Source: Verpa conica
Lineage: Eukaryota > Ascomycota > Pezizomycetes > Pezizales > Morchellaceae
NCBI GenBank assembly: GCA_033030425.1
Contig: JAUFSD010000018.1
Location: 992,001 to 1,056,000 of the forward strand
DNA length: 64,000 bases
Direction of reading: 5' to 3'
Made by a program: the position numbers and the translations under genes. Shown one piece after another: positions 1-8,874 of this stretch. A model generated the notes under the pieces. That model worked only from the letters and a program-made list of their open reading frames with translations. It did not search any database and had not been told where the DNA came from. Within the stretch, counting starts at the first letter, position 1. Each line of letters starts with the position of its first letter.

Positions 1-600
1 GACTTTATTTCCTCAAACTTTGTCCGTTGTAAATGTATCTAGAAATATTGCGAGCCATATTCGCGTAGCGATGATGAAGACTCCCTCTTGTGTATGATTA
101 CAAAAGGCTTGGCGCTGATTGTTTAGTGACGACGACCTGATCTACTCCTCAATTATCCACTCCAACATCCACCACGGTTAAAATTTCTGTGAGGCGGATT
201 TGTTAAATCCTCACTCTTCCCAGTTATTGTCCCAGCGCCGAGGAAGGGAATCGACTGGCCCTCTGTTTGGACCGAATAGCGCCACAGCTGCGGGTCGTCT
301 GCAGGAGTCGGGAATAGTCTTGGCCTGCAGCAGCGCCTCCAGCGTCACTGTCCCACCACCGGTCATCGTTCGTTTAAGCCCACATACTTGGCTCAAAATG
401 GCACTGAAAGCACCAGCTATCACTCATTACCTCTCCCTTTCCCCCCGCCTCCGTCCCCAAAATCTCCTTACACCCTCATCTCCCATCAGCAAACAAAATT
501 CCTACAGTATCTATAGCCTCTACAAACCCTACATTTCATAAAAATCCCCCACGTTCTTCACACCTAAAATCCTCTATATCGTCTGTACTGTCACAAGAAC
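1..600. other. Leader/intergenic region upstream of paralog A
   Basis: I see no gene here. One 113-codon open frame exists on the plus strand, but its composition is unlike a conserved protein and it has no recognisable motif. The stretch just before position 601 is CT- and A-rich and may be the promoter and leader of the first small membrane-protein gene. Confidence 0.5.
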
Positions 601-1098
601 ATGCTCCTTCCAGGAATAGAAGAAAAAAAGTCCATCAAGCGGGACTCACCATCAACACCCCCTGGAATCTTGGGCTCTAACAGCAACGGTGCCGATGGAT
701 ATACAATTACCGGCACCGTCCTTGCAGCAGTTGCTGTTGTGGTTGCCATTTTGACGCTTTTCAGTACTTGGAATCTGTTGAGGTACTGTACGTGGAGGCG
801 GCGACGGAGGTCAAGAGTCAACGACGTAAGTCCTCTAGCCCTCAAAAACTATTCAATAGGCTATCCTATACGAAAACTTGAAGCCTTTACATGTCTTACT
901 ATAGCAGTGCTAATCATTACCACAAACTAACAGAACCGATCTAGTGTCGATACTACAGGGCCAAATCCACTCTTCCCTACAGGACAAATTCAACGTCACT
1001 ACCACGCTGAGAACGGAGGAATAAGCGTGCAAGTTAACTACAGCAATACGATCGTACTTGTATACCCTAGACAGAACATGACGCTGGGTTCGGACTAA
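601..1098 (+). CDS. Small single-pass membrane protein, paralog A of a tandem triplet
   Basis: I do not recognise this family. The model has two exons, 601-825 and 934-1098, with a GTAAGT donor and a CAG acceptor in phase 0, giving about 129 residues. Residues 1-30 are polar and Ser/Asn-rich. About residues 31-60 form one hydrophobic segment (ITGTVLAAVAVVVAILTLF), followed by a strongly basic stretch (RRRRRSR), so the C-terminus is expected on the cytosolic side. Exon 2 carries an LFP motif and then an alternating hydrophobic/Asn tail with the core GGISVQVNYSNTIVLVYP. Two further copies follow on the same strand about 2.2 and 4.3 kb downstream. The last residues differ from paralog C, which continues to a Trp-rich end, so this tail may have diverged or been shortened. 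The exon 1 length of 75 codons is identical to paralog C. Conservation of exon structure and reading frame between copies argues for real coding; function is unknown. Confidence 0.7.
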
Positions 1099-1204
1099 TT
1101 TGTCCGACTTCTCGGTGATTTGGCTTATTACATGATCGGACTAATTTGTCCGGCTCCAATGTTTCGGGTTATCACGTGATAGGATAACCCACCAGTGGTA
1201 ATCT

Positions 1205-1248
1205 GTGCCCAGCCCAATGGTTGCTTTTGCTACGTTGGGGCTGGGCAC
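1205..1248. repeat. Inverted repeat related to an element at 60.1 kb
   Basis: Arms GTGCCCAGCCCAA (1205-1217) and TTGGGGCTGGGCAC (1235-1248) are inverted around a spacer that includes TGGTTGCTTTTGCTAC. The same arm and part of the spacer recur in inverse orientation at 60117-60151, including the flanking GAGACTA, so this is a dispersed element and not a chance hairpin. Confidence 0.6.
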
Positions 1249-1795
1249 GAGACTACCCAGTTGGGGTTTTTTTATTTAACAAGGTATAATGTTCTCTTAG
1301 CGTATGTATTTGTCTTGGCGCATGCAGTTTTTTCTTTTGTCATTATGATTATGAGAGGGGTGTACACTCTTCTAAGACCTTTAGCTCAAAGGGTTTATTT
1401 CTTAAGCATATAAATTTTCATATTCTATTTCCACTCTTTTTTATGTCTTTTATGAGTCTGTCGTTTTTTCCCTTTGTGTTTTAAGTGTGTTAGCTATGGT
1501 GCGGAGGCCACAATCGGGTATGTTATAAAATTTAGGTAACTGATCGGGTATGGGGGGCTTAAAGCAGCAGATGAAGCCGTTTAATCTGATAGTTGATCGT
1601 GTGGGGAAGGGGTAGGATCATATGAATATATATGAGCACCAGGGCGTATCGTTAGTCTGTAGCCCTTCCTACAATATGAGTGTAACCTCAAAAAAGCAGG
1701 GACAGTGTACTATAATTTCTTCTTACGTTCAACTTCGAGTTCCTCCCCCAAGTACTCCCATATGCCGCGTGCTAAAGAGGTACCGTACCATATGA

Positions 1796-1995
1796 ATTCG
1801 AAAGAACCGCCCGGGCGGATGCTTTCGAATCCTAGCGGGAGAGCTATGGTGACTTATGTGTCTTTGCTAGATAAGCCTATACAATTGATCTCCTAGTTAA
1901 CCTTTGCCACTTAACACTATAGATCTCTCTATATTGAGTATATACGCCTCCTCTACATGGATTCGAAAGAATCCGCCCGGGCGGTTCTTTTGGAT
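1796..1995. repeat. Pair of near-identical GC-rich hairpins
   Basis: Two long palindromic sequences lie 165 bp apart, at 1796-1830 and 1961-1995. Both are built on ATTCGAAAG...CCGCCCGGGCGG with an inverse CTTTCGAAT-like arm. The GC-rich centre CCGCCCGGGCGG is identical in both and stands out in AT-rich surroundings. They could be the ends of a roughly 200-bp non-autonomous element or two copies of a foldback unit. Confidence 0.6.
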
Positions 1996-3030
1996 TACTA
2001 CGGTATTCGACGGGTTTTAGGTCGCTACCTGGATACGGTGCCTCGTGAACCTTTGGAAAGACCGTGAACTCTAGAGAATCTTGAAGAAATTTCTAGGGTT
2101 TCTATTATAAGTAGAGACCTGAAGGAACAAAGGAGAATTAAATTGGTTAATAACGTGTTTGGGTGAAGTAAACTGTAGATATCAATCAACCTACCAAAGT
2201 AGCGGAGGTGAGGATGGCAGAGAATGCAATTCTCATGGATACCAATTAATACTCAATCGAGAAATTCCAATCGGTCATGGTGTAAGTAAGTTCAGAGGTT
2301 TCTCCCTAAACCCTAAGTCTTGTAGGGGAGACTCAAAACTTGGAGCGCAGGGCTAGTGGGAGGAGGTGGGCACCCAGGGACAAAAGCTCAACACCCGCAA
2401 CATCTTAAGTCCCCAAACCCCCTATATTCACAACCAGTCCCTACCATTGTAGTATCGACATCGAGTATTTTATTGTTAAGTACGGTATCGCCTGAGTCAT
2501 TGATTGAAAGGTGTCGTATTGTACCTGAATATTGTCAGCTGAAAATCTCTATTTTAGTGTAAAGTAAATAATTTCTGCTGCGATAGTTTGTTTGTTAATC
2601 TGTGGAGGTTGATTCTGGCTAGGCTTCACGGCGGGTGTGACCCAAAGGCCGGTCTCGCCCACAACCTGTCGAATACGTTAATTAACAAAAGCAGTGCAGC
2701 CGTGCTGACTTAGGTTGCCAAGATCCAGGCAGGTAGCTTAAGCGAACGGTGGAGGCGGACAGGTTTTGTAGTCTGGCAGAACAATCGAGCAGTCAATCAG
2801 ATTAGAGTAGAATGTTAGGAGTTGTAGCAAAGAATTGGTGATTGCACGGGTAAGAAGACTTAGGGGCCTTTGTCCTTTGGGCTCAAGTAGACTTCAGCCC
2901 ATCCCGCCCTATATTCGGGTTGAGGCCTTGCTTGATCGAGGAGCTGGAGGGGTAAAAGTGAGACCTGCTTTTAAAAGATTGCCAACCAATTAATTCATAG
3001 GCCGACACATGCAACCGTTCTACCAGTCTA

Positions 3031-3070
3031 TAGTACTAGCGATGCCGATAGATCAGCATCGCTAGTACTA
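3031..3070. repeat. Perfect 15-bp inverted repeat
   Basis: The arm TAGTACTAGCGATGC (3031-3045) is matched exactly by its reverse complement at 3056-3070 across a 10-nt loop. It lies about 250 bp upstream of the start codon of paralog B. There is no T-run after it, and in a eukaryote it is more likely a foldback relic or a protein-binding palindrome than a terminator. Confidence 0.7.
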
Positions 3071-3322
3071 CGTAGCGAGCACTTTTTATCACTGAGGCTT
3101 ACGTAGTAGTCGTAGAGACGAATCGGTTTTATTCACCGCACACCCATAGAAACCGGATCGACCCCCTATTTGTTGGGATTCTGTAAAACCAACGGCGTAC
3201 GGGTTTTAGTGAAACGTTAAGATCTAGGCTTTTTAGATATAATCCGGGGACTTTTCATTTAGGTATTTAATCCGAATTCTCTACACACTCTACACAGTAC
3301 CCGGATCCTCTTCGAAGCAAAA

Positions 3323-3723
3323 ATGTCTACTGAACAAGACCCAGCATCAAAATCCTTCCAAGGCTTGAACTCTGGCAATGAAAACGACAAAAACAGTAGT
3401 GACGGCTTTGCTATATCAGGCACCGTCCTTACAGTAGTGTCTGTTATAGTTGCGATCTTTGCTTTATTTAAGACCTTCAATCTATATAGATTCTGTAAGA
3501 GAGGACGATCGAGAAAAATTACCGTAAGATCTTCATTTCAAAGACGCTCTAAAACTTCTGCGCGCCTTATCGCGTTAACACTGCTAATTTTTGTCACAAA
3601 TATTACTAGGGTAAAACCAATACCGAATTTATCGAATTTGACCAACTCTTTCCTGCAGGGAGCACACGAAACCACTACTACGCTGAGAATGGAGTAAGGT
3701 ACACACAAGTAAACTACGATTAA
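3323..3723 (+). pseudogene. Small single-pass membrane protein, paralog B with truncated tail
   Basis: Exons are 3323-3523 and 3610-3723 (phase 0, GTAAGA donor, CTAG acceptor), giving 104 residues. The layout matches paralogs A and C: polar Ser/Asn-rich N-terminus, hydrophobic segment FAISGTVLTVVSVIVAIFAL at about residues 31-55, basic CKRGRSRK, then LFP and a YAENGVRYTQVNYD tail. The frame closes right after the NYD residues because of an indel relative to C. Beyond the stop, another frame still encodes a stretch resembling the end of C (a VYP motif followed by PP and W..AW). That remnant shows the copy descended from a longer protein. The first 100 residues have no stop, so it may still make a shortened product; I therefore call it a possible pseudogene and not a certain one. 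Confidence 0.6.
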
Positions 3724-5441
3724 CAATTACATACTCGTATACCCTGGGGGGAGACCACCGGTGGCAGGAGCAGTCTGGCAGGCTTGGTGTTGGGATTGTA
3801 GCCGTGGCCGAAATTCCAGATGGTGACAGAGCTGTGGGTTAAATAAAAGTATAGTCTAGCCGATGTAATATCGCCCTATAAAGGCTCGGCTCCTCACAGG
3901 ACTGGGACCTGGTTACGGGGGATATGGCATGGTGGATTATGATCTAAGCTACGAGCCTTAACACATGCCAAGACATCCTTTGATGCCACGTTCCATTACA
4001 CCAGAGAATATAGTACTAGTTGCTCCTAGGGCTAGGTCACGGTGGCGGGTTTTGGTTTGCAACCTCATCCCAGCCATTCAATAAGCGCCTAAGTATTGTA
4101 GGAGGAAAAAATACCCGATCACTCACATTATAGCATTATATAACGGAGAGTCACATCTCAATGTAATATCTCCTTTAGTAAAAAGGAATGGATTGTTTTT
4201 TTTTAGGTCAAGTCATTATTGATTTCTAGGTACAAAATGTGGCATGCAGTTATAAAATATGGCCTGAAGAAGGGGAGGGAAGAAGGAATGGATTAATGTA
4301 GATGGATGGTATATGAACTATTAATATTTGCTTCTCTAGTTCAACATTCTATTTCTTACCTACTGTGATTGTGTAGTGATACTCGTGTCAGGGTTCTAAT
4401 TGCCTTGTACTTGAGGCAAAATTAAATATCTTCCGCAACACCATATAATCAGCCTAGGTAGTATCGGGATCAATCAGGTCACACCTCCTACCAGCGTAAC
4501 ATACCCCCTAGTTAGGCGGCAAGACGTGCTAGGGATGGGAGATCTTTCCGAGTGTTGGGTTTTTCCTTCCCTTCAGTAATTGCATATGCCCTCCGAGTAC
4601 TGAGTACTGAGTGGGCGTACGTTGAATTGGAATTCGGCACGGTTGGACACTTCATCGGACACTACATAAGAATAAGACTAGGAATAGCAGCTCTCTCATT
4701 TGTCTTATAACAGAAATCTATTGTGCTAGGAAACAACGTGGTTAGTGGAGTTAGGATTGTTTTATTTGCTTGCGTGCAGACCACTGACCTATTAGTATCA
4801 CTAAGTCAGTCTCTTAAGGGCTCTGGAGTCGGACCGAGCGACAGTGGTTATCCATACGGCTACTCCCCGAGGCCCTATTGAAACAGTTCTGCCAAGACTA
4901 GCGGGGGTTGCCCCGCGTCTTACTATTCACTCTATAGAAAAATCTTGAGACCCCTAGTATACCCCTGGCCAATGAGGTTACTGCGCCACGTAGCTGCGGC
5001 TTGGCAAATGGTGCTCATCTCAACTGCACTCAACTGAACGAAGCTTAATGAACTTTCTGGGCGTTCCAATGGTGGTGCAGAGGATGAGGTTTACTCCAAG
5101 AAAGAAGTAGAGACGTGAAACTCACATGCAGGCACAGTATTTGGATGGGGGTAGAGTACCGGCCGAGATTTCAGAAGGAGATTTGAGGTTTATAATAGGT
5201 TAGATCTTTAATAGATTTATATATTTGCAATGTGATCTGATCTTTTCTACCAGAAGCTGTACGTGCTCTATGGGGCATGGTCCATGCTCCTAAATAAGGT
5301 ATACGATTCCCTAAGAATAAAAGGTAAGGAATTCCTACAATCCTCTCTGAGCTATTTAAATACAATACCCAAGCCCCTTTATCTTAGTGTTAACTTCATA
5401 TTCTCTATCCTAAATCCTCTTATCTATTCTCCCTTTAGAAT
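3724..5441. other. Intergenic between paralogs B and C
   Basis: No gene is supported. A GC-rich hairpin lies at 4894-4921 (AAGAC-TA-GCGGGG, loop GTTG, CCCCGC-GTCTT). The stretch 3724-3800 carries the frameshifted tail remnant of paralog B. TTTAAATAC near 5355 is a possible TATA-like element for paralog C. Confidence 0.5.
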
Positions 5442-5942
5442 ATGCCGGTCCTCCCAGCGCAAGCAGAGCCGCTTGCCACACGAGACTTAGCATCAGAATC
5501 CCCCCAAGGCTCCAATTCCAACAACAAAAGCAGCGCCAGCAGTGATGGTTTTGCTATATCTGGCACTGCCCTCACAGTTATTTCTGTTGTAGTTGCTATT
5601 TTAACCTTATTGAAGGCTTGGAATGTCTGGAAGTACTGTAAAAGACGGCGATCGAAAACCCACACCGTAAGTTCGCTTAGTCTCCCATTTTAGTGTTAAA
5701 GTATTTGTGTGTTTTACTACAGAATCGCTAACTTATTGCCATATTATTAGAGACGAGAAGATACCGATCCTACAGAGCTAGGCCCGCTCTTCCCCAAGAA
5801 AAAGGCCCGAAACTACTGTAGCGGCACAGGTGGAATAAGAAACGTGCAGATAAACTATAACACTACGATCAACAATATACTTGTATACCCTGAGCAGAAC
5901 CCACCGGGAACAGGAAGGACTTGGCTAGCTTGGTATAACTAG
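5442..5942 (+). CDS. Small single-pass membrane protein, paralog C (longest tail)
   Basis: Exons 5442-5666 and 5751-5942, joined in phase 0 (GTAAGT donor, TTAG acceptor), encode about 138 residues. The N-terminal 40 residues are polar with an Asn/Ser run. The hydrophobic segment FAISGTALTVISVVVAILTL spans about residues 41-60 and is followed by CKRRRSK, indicating one membrane pass with a basic cytosolic side. Exon 2 has the LFP motif found in all three copies, then GGIRNVQINYNTTINNILVY, an Asn-rich alternating pattern expected to form beta strands. The tail ends in PPGTGRTWLAWYN. This copy looks most intact and is the reference for judging the other two. I know no family with this architecture, and no enzyme domain is present. 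The tail loosely resembles the short amyloid motifs of fungal cell-death signalling proteins, but this is only a resemblance. Confidence 0.7.
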
Positions 5943-6596
5943 AAGTAATAGAAGGAAGAGAAGACTTTTCGCATTTCCGTAGTTGATGGTGGTTTTATGC
6001 AGTTATGATTTGGAATTTATTGTTTCGGCGTTTAGATTTACCTACATAAAACTTCTTACAATGTTGATCAGCTATTTTTTTTTTCGAGGAACTAGTTTGT
6101 ATTATCCTGAAGCGTAGATAACTGACAGTATCCTAAAATTAACGTAAGGCTGCCTACTGTGCGGCAGTGAGAAAATTTTCTCAACTCCCCTTTTTTTGTA
6201 AAAGTCCACAGCGCCTTCACTTATTCACAATGTGACAAGGCACACCAGATTCCAGATAATATCTCTATCTTTAATGCACAACCATTCTACTCCTACGCGG
6301 CTCAAGGTGACTCTTATTACTATTCTACAGTCTAACCAGGCGATAATGGACTAGGTGGCCGGTCTTGCTTCGTAAGGAGGTGGTGCCCCAGGCTGGGAAA
6401 TCCCCCCACCTCCCGAAAATCCCGCCCACTGCTATCCTACCTACCGATACCAACAAAAGGCCACGTCACATCCAGTTTCAAAAGAACTTCCTCCAAGGCA
6501 GAGATAGCCAGCTTATGTGTGGCTATGAGTGGAAGAGCTTCTGTAGGGAAAAGTGTTAGCACATTATGTTTCAGGTTATCAACAAATGAGAAAGGG

Positions 6597-6711
6597 TGGA
6601 CTTAACTAATGTGGCCTACGAGGCTGCTCGAGCGGCCTCGAGCCATAAAACAACGTAATTTTAGGTGGCTTGAGGTCGCTCGAGGCCACCTCGTAGACCA
6701 CACTGGACTTA
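6597..6711. mobile_element. MITE-like foldback element with 8-bp flanking duplication
   Basis: Two imperfect inverted arms of about 35 bp (6611-6645 and 6666-6701) share GTGG-CTACGAGG and CTCGAGC blocks across a short AT-rich loop. The unit is flanked on both sides by the same 8 bases, TGGACTTA (6597-6604 and 6704-6711). An 8-bp target-site duplication is characteristic of hAT-superfamily DNA transposons, so this is probably a small non-autonomous hAT derivative. No transposase is encoded. Confidence 0.65.
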
Positions 6712-7682
6712 CCTCATTCCCTCATTGGGGTTACTCTCTTCCTCCCACGACCGATAGATAACAAATCCAATAATCGCACCCTAGTCTTCCTACTTGATCT
6801 ATGGTGCGCACGGCCTTAAAGGCGTACCAGCCAAATTGGGATGTGGAACACCCCTAATATGCCCAAGTGTGCCAAAGTATGCCTAAATATACAAATTCTA
6901 CTAACTGCTTCTCTCTTAAAAATATTAATGTTTGTATATCACTGCCAAAGTTCTCCTAATGCTATATTTTAAGCTCTGAAGTATTTCTAATATATAAAAC
7001 ACCTCTTTAATGCATAATGTTTGAATAGTCACCTTGGGTATATCTAGTCATACACTAGGTATAATAGAAAACGGTTCTAAATGACACTTTTCACACCCAA
7101 AAGTGAGGCTTTATTCCACAACAACCATACCATCAGTGGCCTACAAAAGCTTGGAGACATTTAGTACTACATCAAAAGACTTACAAAATTATATTAGGAA
7201 ATCTTACCTATTATTTGTGTTCTGATATCAGCCTAAAATACCGGTACACTTTTAAGACCAAGCGCACCATACACCCTCTAATACGCCATACTAACACACA
7301 AAACCCGCCAGCTCACGAGACAAAATCACAACCCCAGGGCAGAATGACTTTTAATTCTCAGAAAAACTAACTTAGAACCATCTACTAGCTATTCCTTGGA
7401 TTAATAGGGGAAAAAAGACAATAAATTGTTTCATTACGTAATAGCTTCCTAAGTCATGCGAGTGATATTATATGATTTACACCTACCTCTCCATCTAAAG
7501 CATTAGCCAGCCCCCCCCACATATCACATCATTAAAGGGCTATAATACTAACTTGTAACCTAAACGACAGCTCCGCTTATATACACCTAGGAACGAAGAA
7601 GCGCTACTACTATTAGTGATATAGGGCGAGATGCATGTTCGGTGATGATATCAGTCATGTAAGATCACTCATATTGTCAGGG

Positions 7683-8047
7683 GGACAAAAATAACAATGA
7701 ATGAATGAATTTATCATAGTACATGGAGCCCTAAGGCTATGGTACTCGCATTCCACACTCTATCAGAGATGCTTGCAGGGCTTCACCCTAAAGGGTGCGG
7801 AATACCCCAACCGGCTCAAGGCCAGCAAACACCACCAATCTCACTCCACCGCAGGTCCACATGTCCCATTTGGGCGCCGGGTGCTGGGGAAACACTCCCT
7901 AGGAGCAGAAACCCACCCATATGCCAAGCCAGGAAAGGAATCCATGATTAATATCCCTATGAGTCGGACAAAAATAACAGACACCCTAAATTAATGAATT
8001 AATTCATTAATTATAAGACATAGAGCCCAAGGGCTAAGGTACTCGCA
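7683..8047. repeat. Direct repeats of about 70-80 bp flanking a 215-bp insert
   Basis: The unit at 7683-7750 recurs at 7966-8047. Both begin with GGACAAAAATAACA, pass through an ATGAAT/AATTCATT-rich stretch, contain a GAGCCC...GGGCT mini-hairpin and end in GGTACTCGCA. The arrangement is that of a tandem duplication or a tiny LTR-like unit; no coding potential is visible between the copies. Confidence 0.55.
7989..8012. repeat. Perfect 24-bp AT palindrome
   Basis: The 22-bp core at 7990-8011 reads ATTAATGAATT followed by its exact reverse complement, and one more pair extends it to 24 bp. It lies inside the second direct repeat at 7966-8047. The equivalent part of the first repeat (ATGAATGAATGAAT) is not palindromic, so the two copies have diverged here. 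Confidence 0.7.
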
Positions 8048-8874
8048 CCCAGCACTAAATATCAAAAACAAGAACAAAGAAACTACAAACAAAATAAAAA
8101 TAAACGCAAAATGCATGCACCGCATAAAAATATCATAAAACAAAAGTCTTCTATCTTTCTGCTCCTTCATCTCCTTGTTCGCTGTCTCCCATCAATAAAG
8201 TAATGAGTACATGCAACGGTCGTTACAACAAAGACTCTCCTAGCTCACATCATTATTAGGCCGCTCCAGACGATCCTCGGCTCATTCATTACATTCGCCT
8301 TCGGATCGCCTTCCGCTATTCTTGAAGTACCAGCCAGAGTACTCTGTAAGAACTCTAGAGCTTCTAGAATTGTAGTTCTAGTTAGACAGTGATGTTATAG
8401 TAACATTGTATAAACGTTACTTCTACTCATAGGTTATGGGTGTCCCCCGACAATAGCGAGAAGGGATAGAATATTTATGGTGTAGAATAGGTATATTGTG
8501 GGTATAGGCAGACTTGTAGTCTGGCTTAGACTAAACGCATTAAAGCCCTTCAGGTATTGTATTGTGAAAATGTGATGTTTCTATACCTCGGACCCTGTAC
8601 TATACCCCATTAGGAAGTGCACGTGGATACCTATAGAAAATATCGAGTGATACTGCATGCACAAGAACCCATAGGTGATATATTAAATTCTTAGAGAGTT
8701 GTCTACTAATCTTGAGACTTTGCTACTGGTATCGATCATTCGGTTAGAAGACGATTAGATCTGAGTACAATACTCGATTATAGACCTCTGTATGCTTTCT
8801 ACGCTTATATACATTTCTAAAAAAGGTCTAGGAGGTATTCTACAAGAAGGGATTATAAACACGCTCAAAGATAT

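Larger units (their letters stand above)
1099..3322. other. Intergenic, repeat-containing, no supported gene
   Basis: Several short open frames (60-70 codons) are present, but none has homologs I know, good codon structure or plausible splice partners. The region contains the inverted repeats listed separately at about 1.2, 1.8-2.0 and 3.03 kb. It separates paralogs A and B of the small membrane protein family. Confidence 0.5.
5943..8874. other. Gene-poor, AT-rich region with repeats
   Basis: I see no conserved coding sequence. It contains the MITE-like element at 6597-6711 and the direct repeats at 7683-8047. Open frames at about 6365-6559 and 7701-7994 are short, overlap the repeats or lack recognisable features. 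Confidence 0.5.

Noticed and set aside
200..541. 113-codon plus-strand open frame
   Set aside because: It has no ATG in good context and no domain, and it overlaps an opposite-strand frame of similar length; composition looks random.
4894..4921. GC-rich hairpin as a bacterial-type terminator
   Set aside because: The window is eukaryotic nuclear DNA, no T tract follows, and no gene ends nearby.
1..8874. CRISPR array from the multiple short repeats
   Set aside because: Repeats are few, inverted or irregularly spaced, and the host is a eukaryote.
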